From Apteryx mantelli (lineage: Eukaryota > Chordata > Aves > Apterygiformes > Apterygidae), in contig NC_089978.1 of the NCBI RefSeq assembly GCF_036417845.1, positions 134,782,288-134,846,287 of the forward strand: 64,000 nt of DNA, written 5' to 3'. Every line of letters starts with the position of its first letter. Within the stretch, counting starts at the first letter, position 1. Position numbers and translations under genes: made by a program. Positions 61,991 to 64,000 of this stretch are shown here, piece by piece. A model generated the notes under the pieces. That model saw only the letters and a list, made by a program, of their open reading frames with translations. It did no database searches and was not told the DNA's origin.

Positions 61991-64000
61991 CTCTTCTTAT
62001 GTAATTGCAGGATGTTTTCATAACATCTTTGCTCTTAATGAAGCACAAGCCAAGAAGGATGCCTGGGGCTTGCCTGGGAATGGTGCTGGCTGTTTGGGTC
62101 TATGGGAAGGGTGCTCAAGGGAGGCTGCAGAGTGCTACAGGGCTGTAATTATCCAGGGAGAACAGACGCATCCCAGAGGCAGTACTGCCGCCTCCTGCGA
62201 GCAGAGAACTAGCGCAGGAATTGGAGACAACCATATGTGACAGGCAGGCCCAGGCCCATGCACCTCAGGTGACAACTAGGCTTCTTGTAGATATTACAGG
62301 ATTTCTGATGCGCAGAAGATGGCTCCTTCACACTGTAACCCAGGAAAGCAGGCACCTTTGTGAGCTAGGTGCTTTTGGGCTCTGAGGCAGTCCTGTTTCC
62401 CCAGGTCCGGCCCCAACCCCAAGCAGCCCTGACCGCTGGCTGTGCTGGGGGCAAACCAGCCCATGAGCCACATGCTGAAATCTCCTGAGAACCAAGAGCC
62501 ATGAGAGGCAGACCTGGGGTGCTGAGACAAGGGGATACCCCAGGAGCCAAGGAAAAGGGCAACTGTAGTTCTCCTGGTGCAGGCTTAGGCTGGATGTGCA
62601 GCTGCATCCTAGAGTGAATCAGCAGCATCTCTCCTAGCAGCACCTCCTGCCTTGCTCTCTCCCACAGCCAGAAGTGGAGACCAGCCTGGCACCCGCAGCC
62701 CTGTGAAACAGCACGTGGCTCCTGGTGACCCTAGACTATGCTGTCACTAGGTACCAGCCTGCACTCAGTTGTCCAAAGCAGAAATCCTTATGTGAAATAT
62801 TCCAGTGCCAGGTCTCAATGGATTATACAAGCCAGGGATAAAATGGGAGTTATAGCAAAATCTGTGATTGACTGTTTCTTTTCTCTTTTTTATAGAAGAT
62901 TAAGGCATTGCTGGAGTGACAGCTACATCTTCCTCAATGATGAAGGTTAGGGGTTTCAAGCCTAGCTGCTGACTCATAACCAAGAAGAAGAAAAAAGGGA
63001 AAATTAGCATGAGGAATGTTGCTGAAATGGTTTGTATGTGTTTTGTGATTAATCTAAATAGTGTATTGCTGTCTGTGTTATGGCTGATGTGTTTCCTAGG
63101 TGTTTTTAATGAAAACTGATCTTTTAAGAACATGGGGCACTTGTATGTAGAGCCTGTATCTGCAGATCCACTGCCAGAAAAGGCAGATCTTTAAGAAAAA
63201 CTTTTCCACAAAGCAAGTTTAATTCCTGACATTGAAACACCAGTGTTTTTTTTCTGAGCCTAGGTGCCTTAGGACATTTTACTGAACTAATGAACCTCTG
63301 GATGGCAGATCACTGGTCAGAGTGTAGCCCGGCTCTGCAGGGTTTAAAAATCACTCCCAGTGGGTGCATGTCTGCAGACCCTCCTAGGACATGTGTTTGA
63401 TGGGACTGTGTCCCATCTTCCCTGTTAAATACTTGTTCCCTAACTGCGCTAACTGGCAAACTCAGCAGAGAGGCCTGGAAGGTGACCTTGAGTTAAGCCG
63501 TGTCACCTCCAGCGTGTGTCGCCTCTGGATCAAGACTGAGGCAGGCGGGGGAGGCTTGGGCTGCTGCTCCTGAGATAACTGGAAGGATCAGGGAAGCTGG
63601 GTGACTGTTCAGTCTAAACAATGGCTTCAGATCCAGAGCTGTGATCATACTCAAATTAATTTCAAATAGGCACAGTAATATAAGAAGCAATTTGCATAAG
63701 ATGTCACATGGATTTGCATACAATTTTGCATATTTAAAAAAATACAATAATGCACAGTTCAGGTGGGTACGTGAAATCATTTGTGCAGTGAACCATGCAG
63801 AGAAACAATGTGCAATTATCACAGAAGAAGAAAACAAATGACAGCAACCACCCAGTCAGCTCAGAAGTCAGGAAACACCAGCCCCTTCCTTCATCCACCC
63901 TCCACACAGAGGCTTGGATTTATGCTATCATTTCACGAATGTGTGCTACTTTTCCACCAGGCAGTTGCCCCTCTGGTGCAGAGAAAGGATGGTGCTCGCT

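Larger units (their letters stand above)
50400..64000. other. Region upstream of ZNF384, no gene recognised
   Basis: 13.6 kb with repeats but no recognised coding exon. Nothing resembles PIANP or COPS7A, which follow ZNF384 in human. Individual repeats are listed separately. Confidence 0.55.

Noticed and set aside
1-64000. CRISPR arrays, bacterial operons, insertion sequences, rRNA or tRNA genes
   Set aside because: None seen. Gene structure and repeats are vertebrate.

Overview
This is nuclear DNA of a vertebrate, most likely a neognath bird. It holds two intron-split vertebrate genes. Its repeats are dominated by CR1 LINEs, including avian-style 3' ends that finish in ATTCTGTG-like repeats at 52.49-52.69 kb and 55.0-55.44 kb. 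No Alu, L1 or B-type SINE was recognised. Species was not determined.

Layout: both genes are on the minus strand, head to tail. ING4 occupies about 3.1-18.9 kb. Its CpG-island promoter and first exon lie at 18.4-19.2 kb, a 12.4 kb first intron follows, and seven compact downstream coding exons lie at 3.9-6.4 kb. From 19.2 to about 27.0 kb is an intergenic stretch full of eroded CR1. ZNF384 runs from a CpG island at about 48.9-50.4 kb to a poly(A) signal near 27.03 kb. It has eight coding exons (three at 44.0-45.2 kb, five at 28.3-31.8 kb) separated by a 12.3 kb intron. Left of 3.1 kb and right of 50.4 kb I recognise no gene. The right flank contains CR1 copies, a reverse-transcriptase fragment, and a degraded SCAN-like gag fragment on the minus strand (about 60.0-60.3 kb).

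Both coding sequences were rebuilt exon by exon. All splice sites are GT-AG and the phases close exactly. ING4 gives 750 nt (249 residues plus stop, the human length). ZNF384 gives 1560 nt (519 residues plus stop, eight C2H2 fingers). The ING4-ZNF384 neighbourhood matches human 12p13. ING4 reads H3K4me3 in HBO1-type acetyltransferase complexes. ZNF384 is a DNA-binding zinc-finger regulator. Adjacency is conserved synteny and does not by itself imply a shared pathway.

Points of interest: a GC(N)7GT tandem donor inside the ING4 nuclear-localisation coding sequence; a UG repeat just upstream of ING4 exon 3; near-identity between two adjacent ZNF384 zinc-finger exons that continues into the intron; a degenerate minisatellite in the ZNF384 3' UTR; tandem repeats at the edge of the ZNF384 promoter; and the gag/protease-like fossil. 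I did not find a clearly new biological system.
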